Positions 6,803 to 12,988 of a DNA stretch of 12,988 nucleotides are shown in pieces. The DNA comes from an uncultured Oscillibacter sp. (lineage in GTDB: Bacteria; Bacillota_A; Clostridia; Oscillospirales; Oscillospiraceae), in the NCBI GenBank assembly GCA_951800675.1, contig CATOKC010000097.1, forward strand, positions 1 through 12,988, in the 5' to 3' direction. The notes beneath the pieces were generated by a model. The model worked only from the letters and a program-made list of their open reading frames with translations, was not told the origin of the DNA and searched no databases. Positions within the stretch are counted from its first letter, which is position 1; the number at the start of each line of letters is the position of its first letter. Both the position numbers and the translations under genes were made by a program.

Positions 6803-7957
6803 ATGAAACGGCGGGCGGCGGCGCTTATGTTCTGCTTTTTGCTGGCGCTCCAGCTGGCGCTTCCGCCTGCCCGGGCGGCGGACCGGGTTTACTTCACCGC
6901 CGTAAGCGGCTATGTCCTGCCCCTCTCGGATAATACCATGCCCTTTTGGAGCGGGGGGTATGTCTACATCGCCAGCTCCATCTTCACCGGCGCGGCCCGG
7001 GAATCTCTGGGTATCTCCCAGGTGCTCAACAGTGACCAGGGCCGCCTGGTCCTATACAGCGGCGGACGGTCCCTGACCTACACGCTCTCTGCCAACTGCG
7101 CCTTGGACAATGACGGCGTCGCCTATTACCCTGGGGCCATCCAGCGGAACGGAACGGTATTTGTCCCCGCCAACACGGTGTCCCGATACTTCGATCTGGT
7201 GTACTCCGTGATCGAGGTGGAGCATGGAAGCATGGTGTGGCTCCGCCAGCAGGATTATAAGGTGTCGGACAAGCTCTATGCCGACGCGGCCCAGTATTCT
7301 ATGAATTCTGTCTACGCCGACTATATCCGGGCCAAGGAGTCCGCCCCGCCGGAAAGCGGCTCCGCCGGGGGAAGCGGCCGCCCCGTTTCCCCTGCGGAAG
7401 GCCCGGACCCCGCCGGGCTGGAGGGGAAGCGAGTCGCCCTGTGTCTCCAGGCGGGGAGTGGCGCCTCCGCCATGGCGGACGCCCTGGAGAGCTATGACGC
7501 CGGGGCCGCCTTCTTCTTCACACCGGAGGAGCTGGAGCGGCAGGGGGGAACCCTCCGCCGCCTCACCGCCCAGGGGCAGAGCATTGGCATCTTCGTAGAC
7601 GCCTCGGACCCGGAGCGCACGGTGGAGGAGCAGCTGGAGGCGGGCAACGCCGCCCTCTTCCGGGCCACCTGCGGCAAAACCCGCCTGGCCTATCTCCAGG
7701 ATGGCGGCGCGCAGGCCCTCCAGATTGCCGAGGAGGCGGGCTTCCGCTGCCTCCGGCCGGAGCTGGACCGGAGCGGTTATGATCTGCGCGGCGCTTCCGG
7801 AGCGTTGGAGCTGGTCCGGCGGCTGGCCTCCTGGCGGGGGGATGCGGCCGTCTGGCTGGGAGAGGGAGCCAGCCCGGCCGGGCTGCGGGCCTTCCTCTCC
7901 GCCGCCAAGGAGGCGGGGGGCGTGTGCGCCGCCTACACGGAAACGGGACTCCGGTGA
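6803..7957 (+). CDS. Secreted protein with copper-amine-oxidase-like N-domain and degenerate NodB/deacetylase-like C-domain
   Basis: 384 residues starting at ATG 6803, with AAAGGAGGG nine bases upstream. Residues 1-25 form a signal peptide (two to three arginines, a hydrophobic core, then ARA before A26), so the product is exported. Residues about 27-150 contain repeated hydrophobic/aromatic strands (YVYIASSIF, GTVFVPANTVSRYFDL) that resemble the stalk domain of copper amine oxidases found in many clostridial wall proteins. A linker rich in glycine, serine and proline (180-206) follows. Residues 208-384 parallel a polysaccharide deacetylase: KRVALCLQAGS stands where VALTFDDGP is expected, AAFFFTPEEL where ATFFV, and GQSIGIFVDAS where GHEIGNHT-SH. 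The metal- and base-supplying Asp-Asp and His-xxx-His residues are therefore missing, suggesting a non-catalytic glycan-binding or structural role. The position after spoIID makes a cell-wall or spore-coat job plausible. Function is not known. Confidence 0.8.
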   Translation: MKRRAAALMFCFLLALQLALPPARAADRVYFTAVSGYVLPLSDNTMPFWSGGYVYIASSIFTGAARESLGISQVLNSDQGRLVLYSGGRSLTYTLSANCALDNDGVAYYPGAIQRNGTVFVPANTVSRYFDLVYSVIEVEHGSMVWLRQQDYKVSDKLYADAAQYSMNSVYADYIRAKESAPPESGSAGGSGRPVSPAEGPDPAGLEGKRVALCLQAGSGASAMADALESYDAGAAFFFTPEELERQGGTLRRLTAQGQSIGIFVDASDPERTVEEQLEAGNAALFRATCGKTRLAYLQDGGAQALQIAEEAGFRCLRPELDRSGYDLRGASGALELVRRLASWRGDAAVWLGEGASPAGLRAFLSAAKEAGGVCAAYTETGLR

Positions 7958-7981
7958 GCGGAGGGAATCTTTACAGAAAAT

Positions 7982-8011
7982 TCAACAACCCCGCCCTGGA
8001 CAGGGTATAAT
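7982..8011 (+). promoter_or_regulatory. Promoter of the response regulator-kinase-protease operon
   Basis: A perfect -10 TATAAT (8006-8011) follows a weak -35 TCAACA (7982-7987) at 18 bases. A small palindrome CCCTG-GA-CAGGG (7994-8005) fills the spacer just before the -10 and may be a regulator site. The leader is about 33 bases. Confidence 0.6.
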
Positions 8012-8050
8012 AAACAAAAGAACGATTTGGAAAGCATGGGAGGGCCTGCC

Positions 8051-8749
8051 ATGGGACGTAATATTCTGGTGGTCGAGGACGACCGCAATATCTCCGATCT
8101 CATCCACATGTATCTGGTGAAGGAGGGCTTCGATGTCCGTACCGCCGGGGACGGCGGAAGGGCCATTGAGGAATTTCAAAAGGCCGCGCCAGACCTGATT
8201 CTGCTGGACATCATGCTGCCCGTTATGGACGGCTGGGCCGTCTGCGCCAAGATTCGGGAGACCTCCCAGGTCCCCATCATCATGCTCACCGCCAAGAGCG
8301 AGGTTTTTGACCGCATCCAGGGCCTGGAGATGGGGGCGGACGACTATATCGTCAAGCCCTTTGAGATGAAGGAGCTTATCGCCCGGATCAACGCCGTCCT
8401 CCGCCGGACGGAAATTCCCAACGACACCAGCAAGAAGCTGACGTTTGACAAGCTGGTGATCAACCTGGACTCCTATGAGCTCATTGTGGACGGGAAGAAA
8501 ATCGACACCCCGCCCAAGGAGCTGGAGCTCCTTTACCATCTGGCCTCCACCCCCAACCGGGTCTACACCCGGAACCAGCTGCTGGACGAGGTTTGGGGCT
8601 TCGACTACTTCGGGGACAGCCGGACGGTGGACGTACACATTAAGCGCCTGCGGGAGAAGGTGGAGGGCGTCAGCGAGAAGTGGGCCCTGAAAACCGTTTG
8701 GGGCGTGGGCTATAAATTCGAGCTGATGACGGAGAAGGCGGAGGGATGA
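8051..8749 (+). CDS. OmpR/PhoB-family response regulator
   Basis: 232 residues. The receiver domain (about 1-118) has the acidic pair E9-D10-D11, phosphorylation site D53 (LLDIMLP), switch T80 and conserved K102 (VKPFEM). The winged-helix DNA-binding domain (about 128-225) ends with the family signature TRNQLLDEVWGFDYFGDSRT and VDVHIKRLREK, then WGVGYKF. It is the cytoplasmic transcription factor of a two-component pair with the kinase that follows. Start ATG 8051 has GGGAGGG at 8038-8044; upstream in-frame ATG 8036 and TTG 8027 have no better site and 8036 would place the Shine-Dalgarno inside the coding region. The stop overlaps the kinase start by ATGA. A likely target is its own operon, including the protease. 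Confidence 0.97.
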   Translation: MGRNILVVEDDRNISDLIHMYLVKEGFDVRTAGDGGRAIEEFQKAAPDLILLDIMLPVMDGWAVCAKIRETSQVPIIMLTAKSEVFDRIQGLEMGADDYIVKPFEMKELIARINAVLRRTEIPNDTSKKLTFDKLVINLDSYELIVDGKKIDTPPKELELLYHLASTPNRVYTRNQLLDEVWGFDYFGDSRTVDVHIKRLREKVEGVSEKWALKTVWGVGYKFELMTEKAEG

Positions 8750-10200
8750 AGGGGTTTCGAGAGCGGACCCAGGGTCTCTACTGGCGGCAGCTCCGCGTCA
8801 CCGCTGGCATGGTGCTTTTGACGCTGTGTCTTTTGGGCGTGTCCTTCTTCTCCCTGAGCTACAACTATGCCCGAAGCCAGCAGGGGGAGGAAATCGCCTC
8901 CAAGGCTCGGGTTATGAGCCAGCTCTCCTTGAGCTATTTGGAGAACGGGCGGTATCTGGACATGGAGGATCTCCAGGACGATTTGGACTTCCAGCGTCTG
9001 GCCAGTTTTGCCGCCATTGTCTCCGACGTGCACTTTTTGATCTGCGACACAGAGGGCCACGTCCTCCTCTCCACCGACGAGACCCTGAACGGGAAAACCG
9101 TGACCATTCCCGCCGAGCGAACGGCCAGGATCATGGAGCGGGGCAGCGCCTCCTGGCGGGATGACCTGGGGGGCGTGTACCCCCAGAAGCGGTTCTCCGT
9201 AGGGGTGGCCTCCGTGAATCCCATCACCCTGGAGACGGCGGGGGAGGTGGTGGCGGTGTCCACCCTGGCCTCCCTGGACTCCATGTGGCAGGGCTTCATC
9301 GGCCTCTTTTTCATGACGGCCTTTGTTGTCTTGATGATCGCCTTCATGGCCTCCTCCGTCACCGCCATGCGGCAGGTGAAGCCTATCCGGGAGATGGTGG
9401 AGGCTACCCGGCGCTACGCCGAGGGGGATTTTGACATCCGCATGAACGACTACGGAAGAAACGATGAGGTGGGGGAGCTGGCGGCCTCCTTCAACGCCAT
9501 GGCGGAGTCCCTCCAGCAGACGGAGCGGCAGCGCCGGGAGTTCATCGCCAACATCTCCCACGAGCTGAAAACCCCCATGACCACCATCGCCGGGTACACC
9601 GACGCCATTTTGGACGGGGCCATCCCCCCGGAGAACGAGGAGCAGTATCTCCGCATCATCTCCGGGGAGAGCCGACGTCTCAGCCGCCTGGTGCGGCGGA
9701 TGCTGGACGTGAGCCAGCTCCAGGCCATTGACCCATTGCGGAGCGGAGCCCATTTCGACCTGTGCGAGAGCATGCGCCGGGTGCTGATTTCCATGGAGAG
9801 GAAAATCACGGACCGGGAGCTGGATGTGGAGGCCAACATCCCCGAGGGGCCCATTCTGGTCCTGGGGGACAACGACCTGATTACCCAGGTGATTTACAAC
9901 CTCTTGGAAAACGCGGCGAAATTCGCCTACAAGGGCTCCACCCTGTACCTGGGGCTGACCCTCCGGGATGGGAGGGCCCATGTGACGGTGCGCAACTGCG
10001 GGGACACCATCCCCGCCGCGGAGCTGCCGCTACTGTTCGAGCGGTTCCACAAAAGCGACAAATCCCGCAGCGAGGACAAGGACGGCGTGGGCCTGGGGCT
10101 CTACATCGTCAAGACGATTTTGGAGCAGCATAAGGAGAAAATCAACGTCACCAGCGAAAGCGGCGTGACCACCTTCTCCTTCTCGCTGACCACGGAATGA
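8746..10200 (+). CDS. Membrane sensor histidine kinase
   Basis: 484 residues, translationally coupled to the response regulator (ATGA at 8746-8749). Order: cytoplasmic start; membrane helix about 18-39; extracytoplasmic sensor region about 40-180; second membrane helix about 183-205; HAMP linker about 206-260 (KPIREMVEATRRYAEGDFD is typical); HisKA with phosphorylated H272 in ISHELKTPMTTIAGY; ATPase domain with N box N385/N389 (YNLLENAAKFA) and G box DGVGLGL (446-451). The position of the DxGxG motif holds RNCGDTI, with the usual aspartate position not conserved but the rest aligned. The sensor region has no recognised ligand domain, so the signal is unknown. Downstream HtrA suggests misfolded or damaged envelope protein as the trigger, by analogy to CssS. 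Confidence 0.97.
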   Translation: MKGFRERTQGLYWRQLRVTAGMVLLTLCLLGVSFFSLSYNYARSQQGEEIASKARVMSQLSLSYLENGRYLDMEDLQDDLDFQRLASFAAIVSDVHFLICDTEGHVLLSTDETLNGKTVTIPAERTARIMERGSASWRDDLGGVYPQKRFSVGVASVNPITLETAGEVVAVSTLASLDSMWQGFIGLFFMTAFVVLMIAFMASSVTAMRQVKPIREMVEATRRYAEGDFDIRMNDYGRNDEVGELAASFNAMAESLQQTERQRREFIANISHELKTPMTTIAGYTDAILDGAIPPENEEQYLRIISGESRRLSRLVRRMLDVSQLQAIDPLRSGAHFDLCESMRRVLISMERKITDRELDVEANIPEGPILVLGDNDLITQVIYNLLENAAKFAYKGSTLYLGLTLRDGRAHVTVRNCGDTIPAAELPLLFERFHKSDKSRSEDKDGVGLGLYIVKTILEQHKEKINVTSESGVTTFSFSLTTE

Positions 10201-10206
10201 GGCAAC

Positions 10207-11514
10207 ATGGGAGAACATGAACAGGCCGGGCGGCTGCCCGGCGAGATTGTGGAGGTTTACCGTGCCCCCCTCCGCCGGGAGGCCCGGGACCCCCGGGAGA
10301 TCATCGAGGTTTACCGCCAGCCGGACCGCCGGGAGGTGGTGGAGGTTTACCGCCGCCCGGTCCCCGGCGGGAGGGCTCCGGCGGGAAAGAAGTCCCGCCC
10401 CGGCGGGCGGGACCGCAGGCACGGGCTCTATTGTTTTTTCCTCTGCGTGGCGATTATGATAGGCCTGACGGCGGCGGCCAAGGCCGTGGAGTATCTGACC
10501 GCCCAGAGCCGTCCGGAGGCGGAGAACGTTGTCTATGAGAGGGCGGAGATCACCATACCCGCCTGGCCCGTGGACCAGGGGGCCGGTCTTGCTGTCTCCC
10601 GGGAGCCGGGAGGGGAAGCCCTGACGGCCCAGGAGGTCTACCGGCAGCTGAACCCGGCGGTGGTGACGGTCCAGTGCCTCACCGGGGAGGGCGTGTCCAT
10701 CGGCACCGGCGTCATCTTCTCGGAGGACGGCTATATCCTCACCAACCATCATGTGGTTCGGGGAGGCAGCGAGTGCTACGTCACCTTGGACAGCGGCTAT
10801 TCTCTGGACGTGTGTTTTGTGGCGGGGGATGAGGACAGCGATCTGGCGGTTTTGAAGGTCCCCCCGGAGGAGCTGGCCCTGATGCCCCTGGCCGCTCTGC
10901 CCTTCGCCCCCTTTGGGGATTCGGAGCAGCTGGAGGTGGGGGACCCGGTTTACGCCATCGGCGCGCCCCGGCAGCTCCGGGGAACCCTGACCAACGGCAT
11001 CATCTCCGCCATTGACCGGGACATCGAGGTGGAGGGCCGGACCATGACCCTCCTCCAGACCAACGCCGCCTTGAACTCCGGCAACTCCGGCGGGCCCCTC
11101 ATCAGTGACCGGGGCCAGGTGGTGGGCATCAACGTGGCCAAATACATGTCCGATTGGAACCGGGACAGCGTGGAGGGCCTGGGCTTTGCCATCCCCTCCG
11201 CCCAGCTGGAGCGGATTGTCAACGACCTTTTGAAATGGGGCGAGGTCCAGCCGGAGCCAAGGCTGGGCGTTCAGGTGGTCACGGACGCGAGGGGCCTGCT
11301 TGTGAAAATCGTGGACCCCGACACCGCCGCCCAACGGGCGGGAGTCCGGGAGGGGGACTATATCATCGCCGCCCAGGGGCAGGCCATCGAAAATACCCAG
11401 GACCTCTTCCGGGTCCGGCGGACCCTCTACGTGGGGGATACGCTGACGCTGACCCTCCGGCGGGGGGAGGAGACGGTGGAGGCCGTCCTGGAGCTGGACG
11501 AGGCGGTGGAATGA
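10207..11514 (+). CDS. htrA: HtrA/DegP-type membrane-anchored serine protease with PDZ domain
   Basis: 435 residues. A long basic cytoplasmic tail (1-72) carries three copies of E(V/I)(V/I)EVYR, then one membrane helix at about 73-93, a linker, trypsin-like protease domain (about 140-340) and C-terminal PDZ domain (about 350-430). The catalytic triad is H182 (LTNHHVV, where relatives read NNHVV), D212 (DSDLAVLKV) and S294 (SGNSGGP). The protein therefore acts outside the membrane in protein quality control. The PDZ domain shows the RLGVQV...GLLVKIVDPDTAAQRAGVREGDYI pattern (cut here to key residues GLLVKIV and AGVREGD). Start ATG 10207 lies 6 bases past the kinase stop with GAGG upstream, so it is the third gene of the two-component operon. 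This arrangement parallels CssRS-HtrA of Bacillus and CiaRH-HtrA of streptococci. What the repeated tail does is unknown. Confidence 0.96.
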   Translation: MGEHEQAGRLPGEIVEVYRAPLRREARDPREIIEVYRQPDRREVVEVYRRPVPGGRAPAGKKSRPGGRDRRHGLYCFFLCVAIMIGLTAAAKAVEYLTAQSRPEAENVVYERAEITIPAWPVDQGAGLAVSREPGGEALTAQEVYRQLNPAVVTVQCLTGEGVSIGTGVIFSEDGYILTNHHVVRGGSECYVTLDSGYSLDVCFVAGDEDSDLAVLKVPPEELALMPLAALPFAPFGDSEQLEVGDPVYAIGAPRQLRGTLTNGIISAIDRDIEVEGRTMTLLQTNAALNSGNSGGPLISDRGQVVGINVAKYMSDWNRDSVEGLGFAIPSAQLERIVNDLLKWGEVQPEPRLGVQVVTDARGLLVKIVDPDTAAQRAGVREGDYIIAAQGQAIENTQDLFRVRRTLYVGDTLTLTLRRGEETVEAVLELDEAVE

Positions 11515-11520
11515 CGCGGA

Positions 11521-11560
11521 AATACAGAGGAGGGGAAAACCCCCTCCTCTGTATTATTTA
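11521..11560. terminator. Terminator between htrA and exoA, likely bidirectional
   Basis: A perfect 15-bp stem, AATACAGAGGAGGGG (11521-11535) and CCCCTCCTCTGTATT (11541-11555), encloses a 5-base AAAAC loop, followed by an AT-rich tail (ATTATTTATT). It lies 6 bases after the htrA stop, and the exoA stop on the other strand is at 11558. The T tract is interrupted in both directions, so the strong stem carries most of the signal. Confidence 0.85.
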
Positions 11561-12316
11561 TTCCTCCGACAGCTCCAGCACCACGGGGCAGTGGTCGCTG
11601 CCGCGGACTTCGCTCCAGATGTCAGCGTTTCGAATCCGGCCGCGAAGGCGCTGGGAGACAATGAAATAGTCGATTCTCCACCCGGTGTTGTTCTCCCGGG
11701 CCCGGCCCCGATAGCTCCACCAGGAGTAGGCCCCGGTCTTGTCCGGGTACAGAGCCCGGAAACTGTCCACAAAGCCGGCCTCCAGGAGCTTTGTCATCTT
11801 CTCCCGCTCCTCGTCGGTGAAGCCGGGATTCCGCCGGTTGGGGCCGGGGTTTTTCAGGTCGATTTCCTGGTGGGCCACGTTCAGATCCCCGCAGTAGACC
11901 ACCGGCTTCACTGCGTCCAGCTCGCGGAGGTAGTCCCGCAGGTCGTCCTCCCAGGCCATCCGGTAGTCCAGGCGGAGGAGCTGGTCCTTGGAGTTGGGGG
12001 TGTAGCAGCAGACTAGATAGAAGTCCTGGAACTCCGCCGTGATGACCCGCCCCTCGTGGCGGTGCTCGTCGATGCCGAAGTCATAGGTGACGTTCAGGGG
12101 CTGGCGCCGGGTAAAGACGGCGGTGCCGGAGTAGCCCGCCTTGTCCGCGCTGTTCCAGAAGCGGACGTAGCCGGGGAGGTCAAATTCCGCCTGTTCCGGC
12201 CGCATCTTCGTCTCTTGGAGGCAGATCACGTCCGCGTTGGCAAAGGCGCAGAAGTCCAGAAAGCCCTTTTTCAGGCAGGCCCGGAGGCCGTTGACGTTCC
12301 AGGAAACCAGTTTCAT
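11558..12316 (-). CDS. exoA: Exodeoxyribonuclease III / AP endonuclease
   Basis: 252 residues, the standard length for the Xth/ExoA family of cytoplasmic DNA repair enzymes that nick DNA 5' of abasic sites and remove 3' blocks. Visible catalytic residues: N7 (SWNVNGLRA), E35 (LQETK), Y105 (CYTPNS), D144 and N146 (GDLNVAH), D216 (RIDYF), and D241-H242 (SDHCPV). All match the family's metal- and phosphate-binding set. Start ATG 12316 has GAGGTG five bases upstream; a longer frame to 12544 would run through the promoter and the neighbouring gene's start. The gene is alone on its transcript and diverges from the SUFU-domain gene. Confidence 0.96.
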   Translation of the reverse strand: MKLVSWNVNGLRACLKKGFLDFCAFANADVICLQETKMRPEQAEFDLPGYVRFWNSADKAGYSGTAVFTRRQPLNVTYDFGIDEHRHEGRVITAEFQDFYLVCCYTPNSKDQLLRLDYRMAWEDDLRDYLRELDAVKPVVYCGDLNVAHQEIDLKNPGPNRRNPGFTDEEREKMTKLLEAGFVDSFRALYPDKTGAYSWWSYRGRARENNTGWRIDYFIVSQRLRGRIRNADIWSEVRGSDHCPVVLELSEE

Positions 12317-12355
12317 AAAAGCACCTCGTTTGTATCTTGTATGATGGATGGTTTT

Positions 12356-12384
12356 ATTGTACCGCATCTCCGGGGAAAAAACAA
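12356..12384 (-). promoter_or_regulatory. Promoter of exoA
   Basis: Minus-strand -35 TTGTTT (plus 12379-12384) and -10 TACAAT (plus 12356-12361) are exactly 17 bases apart, giving a leader of about 33 bases to ATG 12316. Confidence 0.6.
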
Positions 12385-12413
12385 TTGCCCAGGGCATGGA
12401 AAAGGAGTAGAAT
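12385..12413 (+). promoter_or_regulatory. Promoter of the SUFU-domain gene
   Basis: -35 TTGCCC (12385-12390) and -10 TAGAAT (12408-12413) are 17 bases apart, with a leader of about 36 bases. Its -35 abuts that of exoA at 12384/12385, so the two polymerases could not bind independently. Confidence 0.55.
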
Positions 12414-12455
12414 AGAAGAAACGTTTCCGGTAAATTTCGTATGGAGGTTTCAGTT

Positions 12456-12988
12456 ATGGGTTTCCTGGATAAGTTTAGAAAGAAAAAGGAGCCGCCCGCC
12501 CGGCCCCATCGGGAGAGAACGGCCCCGGAGACGGAGGAGTACACCCCCGGCGGCTCCGCCGTCTACCGCTATCAGACCCCGGAGGACCAGGGCTTCCGTC
12601 CTCCGGAGGACGTGTGCGTCTCCACAGAGGCCATTGAAGCCCACATGGCGGAGATTTTCCCGGGCTGGGAGGGCTTCGTCTGCCACGAGCTCCTCAGCGA
12701 CCTGGTTCACATCGACGTTCACGTCCTCCACTCCCCCAAGGGGGACTGCACACTCCTCTACACCACCGGCATGAGCGATCTGCCCATGAGCCTGCCGGAG
12801 GAGATCGCGGACCGGGAGGATTTGAAATACGCGGAGCTCTACATGCTCCTCCCTGGGGACTGGGACCTGGGCAAGGCGGGGAGCAATCCCAAGGACCTGC
12901 CCTATGAGCGGTTCTGGCCCATCCAGATGCTGAAGTTCCTGGCCCGCTTCCCTCACGAGTACAAGACCTGGCTGGGCTGGGGCCACAC
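12456..12988 (+). CDS. Suppressor-of-fused (SUFU) domain protein, 5' part
   Basis: 177 codons are open from ATG 12456 to the window edge; the 3' end is missing. GGAGG at 12443-12447 supports the start. A short basic, possibly membrane-touching tail (residues 1-12, MGFLDKFRKKKE) and a proline/glutamate-rich linker precede the SUFU-like domain from about residue 55. Motifs seen are LVHIDVHVL (83-91), LLYTTGMSDLPM (100-111), YAELYMLLPGDW (125-136), and ERFWPIQMLKFLARFPHEY (151-169). These fit bacterial SUFU (PF05076) proteins, whose cellular role is poorly defined; some act as immunity proteins to secreted toxins. No toxin gene is visible in the window, so an immunity role is only a possibility. 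Confidence 0.85.
   Translation, partial: MGFLDKFRKKKEPPARPHRERTAPETEEYTPGGSAVYRYQTPEDQGFRPPEDVCVSTEAIEAHMAEIFPGWEGFVCHELLSDLVHIDVHVLHSPKGDCTLLYTTGMSDLPMSLPEEIADREDLKYAELYMLLPGDWDLGKAGSNPKDLPYERFWPIQMLKFLARFPHEYKTWLGWGH

Noticed and set aside
7970..7975. TTTACA as the -35 of the response regulator promoter
   Set aside because: It is 30 bases from the TATAAT box, too far for a normal promoter; TCAACA at 7982-7987 fits the spacing better.
8710..9981. 423-codon open frame opposite the histidine kinase
   Set aside because: Rich in G, H and P with no motif, in the shadow of a well-supported gene and without its own ribosome binding site or promoter.
10030..11334. 434-codon open frame opposite htrA
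   Set aside because: Same reasoning as for the other antisense frames: a glycine/histidine-rich translation with no domain, matched to a clear serine protease on the plus strand.

Overview
The window reads as chromosomal DNA from a GC-rich, spore-forming, low-oxygen Firmicute, most likely an Oscillospiraceae-type gut Clostridium (Flavonifractor/Lawsonibacter/Oscillibacter-like). The basis is the GC-rich codon use, the AAAGGAGG-type ribosome binding sites, a spoIID gene, and the set of families present. The placement is an inference from gene content and style; no marker RNA gene is present. No rRNA, tRNA, CRISPR array, insertion sequence or phage gene was seen. Genes are packed tightly and no gene-free stretch exceeds 300 bases; the longest, 5394-5689, holds two outward-facing promoters.

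Layout. (1) 1-1348: a drug/metabolite MFS exporter (minus strand, 3' part outside the window) and a TetR repressor (minus strand). Near-identical palindromic operators lie in front of each, so this looks like a self-contained repressor/efflux module. (2) 1410-3250: pckA, a divergent ATP-type PEP carboxykinase with its own promoter, ended by a strong hairpin terminator. (3) 3253-5461, minus strand: a two-gene operon in which a class I aminotransferase (MocR/AspT-like) overlaps a small radical SAM protein by ATGA. It is driven by a near-consensus promoter and ends at the same hairpin as pckA. (4) 5549-7957, plus strand: spoIID (peptidoglycan lytic transglycosylase of engulfment) behind a possible sigma-E promoter, then a secreted protein whose C-terminal half looks like a polysaccharide deacetylase that has lost its catalytic residues. 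(5) 7982-11555, plus strand: an OmpR-type response regulator, a sensor histidine kinase (ATGA overlap) and an HtrA-type membrane serine protease 6 bases further on. This resembles the CssRS/HtrA and CiaRH/HtrA envelope-stress arrangements. A long hairpin terminator follows. (6) 11558-12988: exodeoxyribonuclease III (minus strand), divergent from a suppressor-of-fused (SUFU) domain protein that runs off the right edge. Their two promoters sit back to back.

Most of the window is ordinary core-genome material. The least familiar signals are the threefold E(V/I)(V/I)EVYR repeat in the cytoplasmic tail of the HtrA protease, the catalytically dead deacetylase-like secreted protein, the CX4CX2C radical SAM protein coupled to an aminotransferase, and the paired TetR operators. 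I found no convincing evidence of a wholly new multi-gene system.
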